Shown here piece by piece: positions 5,156-6,124 of a stretch of DNA of 6,124 nt. The notes beneath the pieces were generated by a model, which was given only the letters and a program-made list of their open reading frames with translations, made no database searches and was not told where the DNA came from. The position numbers and the translations under genes are program-made. Origin of the DNA: an uncultured Oscillospiraceae bacterium. GTDB lineage: Bacteria; Bacillota; Clostridia; Oscillospirales; Oscillospiraceae. The stretch covers positions 1-6,124 of the forward strand of contig CAJULZ010000140.1 in assembly GCA_910587205.1 (NCBI GenBank). The letters are read 5' to 3'. The stretch's first letter is position 1; every line of letters starts with the position of its first letter.

Positions 5156-6124
5156 TATTGTGCTCCCCCCTTCTCGTCGGAAGAAACCTGCTCCATTCCA
5201 GCTTCAGCCAAGGGCGCTGAGCCTTCCGTATCCGCAGGCTCCTTCCTCCTCTCCTCACAAAGCCAAACACCGGCTTTGCGGGGGCCCCTATGGAGGGCGG
5301 CCAGCACCGCCTCCCGGGCCTGGGGGATGGTGTAAACGGAGGCGGGCACGTCCACCCCCATGGAGCGCAGCCGGGCGAACACCCTGGTCATGGCGGGCAC
5401 GCCCAAGCCCATGGCCTCCAGCTCCTCCCCGTGGGCGAAGACCTCCTCCGGGGGACCGGAGAAGGGGATGGTCCCCCGGTGGATGACCACCAGCCGCCGG
5501 GCCTCCCGGGCCACCTCCTCCATGGAGTGGGACACCAGGATCACGCAGGCGTTTTTCTCCTCGTGGTAGGCCCGGATGTTGTCTAAAATCCGGGCGGAGC
5601 CGGAGGGGTCCAGCCCCGCCGTGGGCTCGTCCAGCACCAGCACCCGGGGCTCCATGGCGATCACCCCGGCGATGGCCACCCGGCGCTTCTGCCCGCCGGA
5701 CAGGTCGAAGGGGGATTTCTCCAGCACCCCCGGCTCCAGCCCCACAAACCGGGCGGACTGGCGCACCCGGCGGTCCACCTCGTCCTGATCCAGCCCCATG
5801 TTCTTGGGGCCGAAGGCGATGTCCTGGTACACCGTCTCCTCAAAGAGCTGGTACTCCGGGTACTGGAACACCAGCCCCACCTGGCAGCGGACCTGCCGGG
5901 TGCGGTCCTTGGACTCCCAGATATCCGTACCGTCAAAGAGCACCTGGCCGGAAGTGGGCTTCAGCAGGCCGTTGAGGTGCTGGATCAGGGTGGATTTCCC
6001 CGACCCGGTGCGGCCGATGACGGCCAGATATTCGCCGGGGGCGGCGGAAAAGTCCACGCTGTCCAGGGCGGTGTGCTCAAAGGGCGTGCCCTGGCTGTAG
6101 GTGTGGGTGAGTTGTTTGGTTTCG
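5155..6124 (-). CDS. ecfA2: ECF transporter ATPase EcfA2 (5' end just outside window)
   Basis: This ABC ATPase powers ECF-type vitamin/metal uptake as a dimer with EcfA1 on the cytoplasmic face of EcfT. It reads open to the window edge, starting ETKQLTHTYSQGTPFEHTAL, so only about five residues are missing. Counting from that E: Walker A GRTGSGKS at 37-44, Q-loop Q87 in FQYPEYQLFEE, signature LSGGQ at 141-145, Walker B VLVLDEP at 161-167 with catalytic E166, and H-loop H199. PEYQLFEETVYQDIAFGPKN and the position directly before ecfT favour EcfA2 over EcfA1. A GTG at 6057 is internal, because the conserved first strand lies upstream of it. The protein runs to about 325-330 residues, some 40 beyond the usual 280-290. 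The extra tail differs in codon use (see the separate entry). Confidence 0.95.
   Translation of the reverse strand, partial: ETKQLTHTYSQGTPFEHTALDSVDFSAAPGEYLAVIGRTGSGKSTLIQHLNGLLKPTSGQVLFDGTDIWESKDRTRQVRCQVGLVFQYPEYQLFEETVYQDIAFGPKNMGLDQDEVDRRVRQSARFVGLEPGVLEKSPFDLSGGQKRRVAIAGVIAMEPRVLVLDEPTAGLDPSGSARILDNIRAYHEEKNACVILVSHSMEEVAREARRLVVIHRGTIPFSGPPEEVFAHGEELEAMGLGVPAMTRVFARLRSMGVDVPASVYTIPQAREAVLAALHRGPRKAGVWLCEERRKEPADTEGSAPLAEAGMEQVSSDEKGGAQ
5158..5277 (-). other. Compositionally distinct C-terminal tail of EcfA2
   Basis: The last 40 codons of ecfA2 encode a polar, probably disordered tail (KAGVWLCEERRKEPADTEGS onward) after the point where EcfA2 proteins normally end. Eighteen of these 40 codons end in A or T, against 2 of the 40 codons just before them. 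AGG-AGG and other codons rare in the rest of the gene occur. The segment begins at a 7-bp inverted repeat, CAAAGCC (5258-5264) with GGCTTTG (5272-5278). This suggests an in-frame acquired piece rather than a native domain. Confidence 0.5.

Noticed and set aside
4433..5335. Long plus-strand frame (300 codons) across ecfT and the ecfA2 tail
   Set aside because: Its His/Gly/Gln-rich translation has no domain, and it lies opposite well-supported ecfT and ecfA2 genes.

Overview
The window is a compact, GC-rich stretch in which every gene I can support lies on the minus strand. Proteins resemble those of Firmicutes, and the combination of an energy-coupling-factor (ECF) module next to truA, strong AGGAGG-type ribosome binding sites, a ClpE-like ATPase, a DUF5711-like protein and GC-rich codon use suggests a high-GC gut clostridium, probably Oscillospiraceae (Flavonifractor/Oscillibacter-like). 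That assignment is inference from gene content; no marker gene proves it.

In transcription order (high to low coordinates): 6124-5155 is the ATPase gene ecfA2, cut at the window edge by only a few codons. 5155-4349 is ecfT, overlapping it by one base. 4258-3503 is truA (tRNA pseudouridine synthase). Then comes a 156-base intergenic region containing a diverged second copy of the truA 3' end and three consecutive hairpins. 3346-2903 is a GNAT acetyltransferase, 2889-1705 a membrane-anchored beta-propeller-like protein (DUF5711-like), 1658-981 a CvpA-family membrane protein, and 841-1 the start of a ClpE-like Clp ATPase with its own plausible sigma-A promoter.

ecfA2, ecfT and presumably an ecfA1 just outside the window build the energizing module shared by vitamin and metal S-components; truA follows this module in many Firmicutes. 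The downstream GNAT, propeller and CvpA genes are closely spaced and probably co-transcribed, but their shared role is unknown. The Clp gene begins a new transcription unit.

No new defence or metabolic system is visible. The most unusual parts are small. First, the last 17 codons plus stop of truA are duplicated 160 bases downstream, with only synonymous differences, around a hairpin-rich 105-base segment; the second copy supplies the ribosome binding site and GTG start of the acetyltransferase. Second, the last 40 codons of ecfA2 have a codon composition unlike the rest of the gene and look like an in-frame acquired tail. Third, the ecfT-truA spacer carries an AT-rich, purine/pyrimidine inverted repeat.
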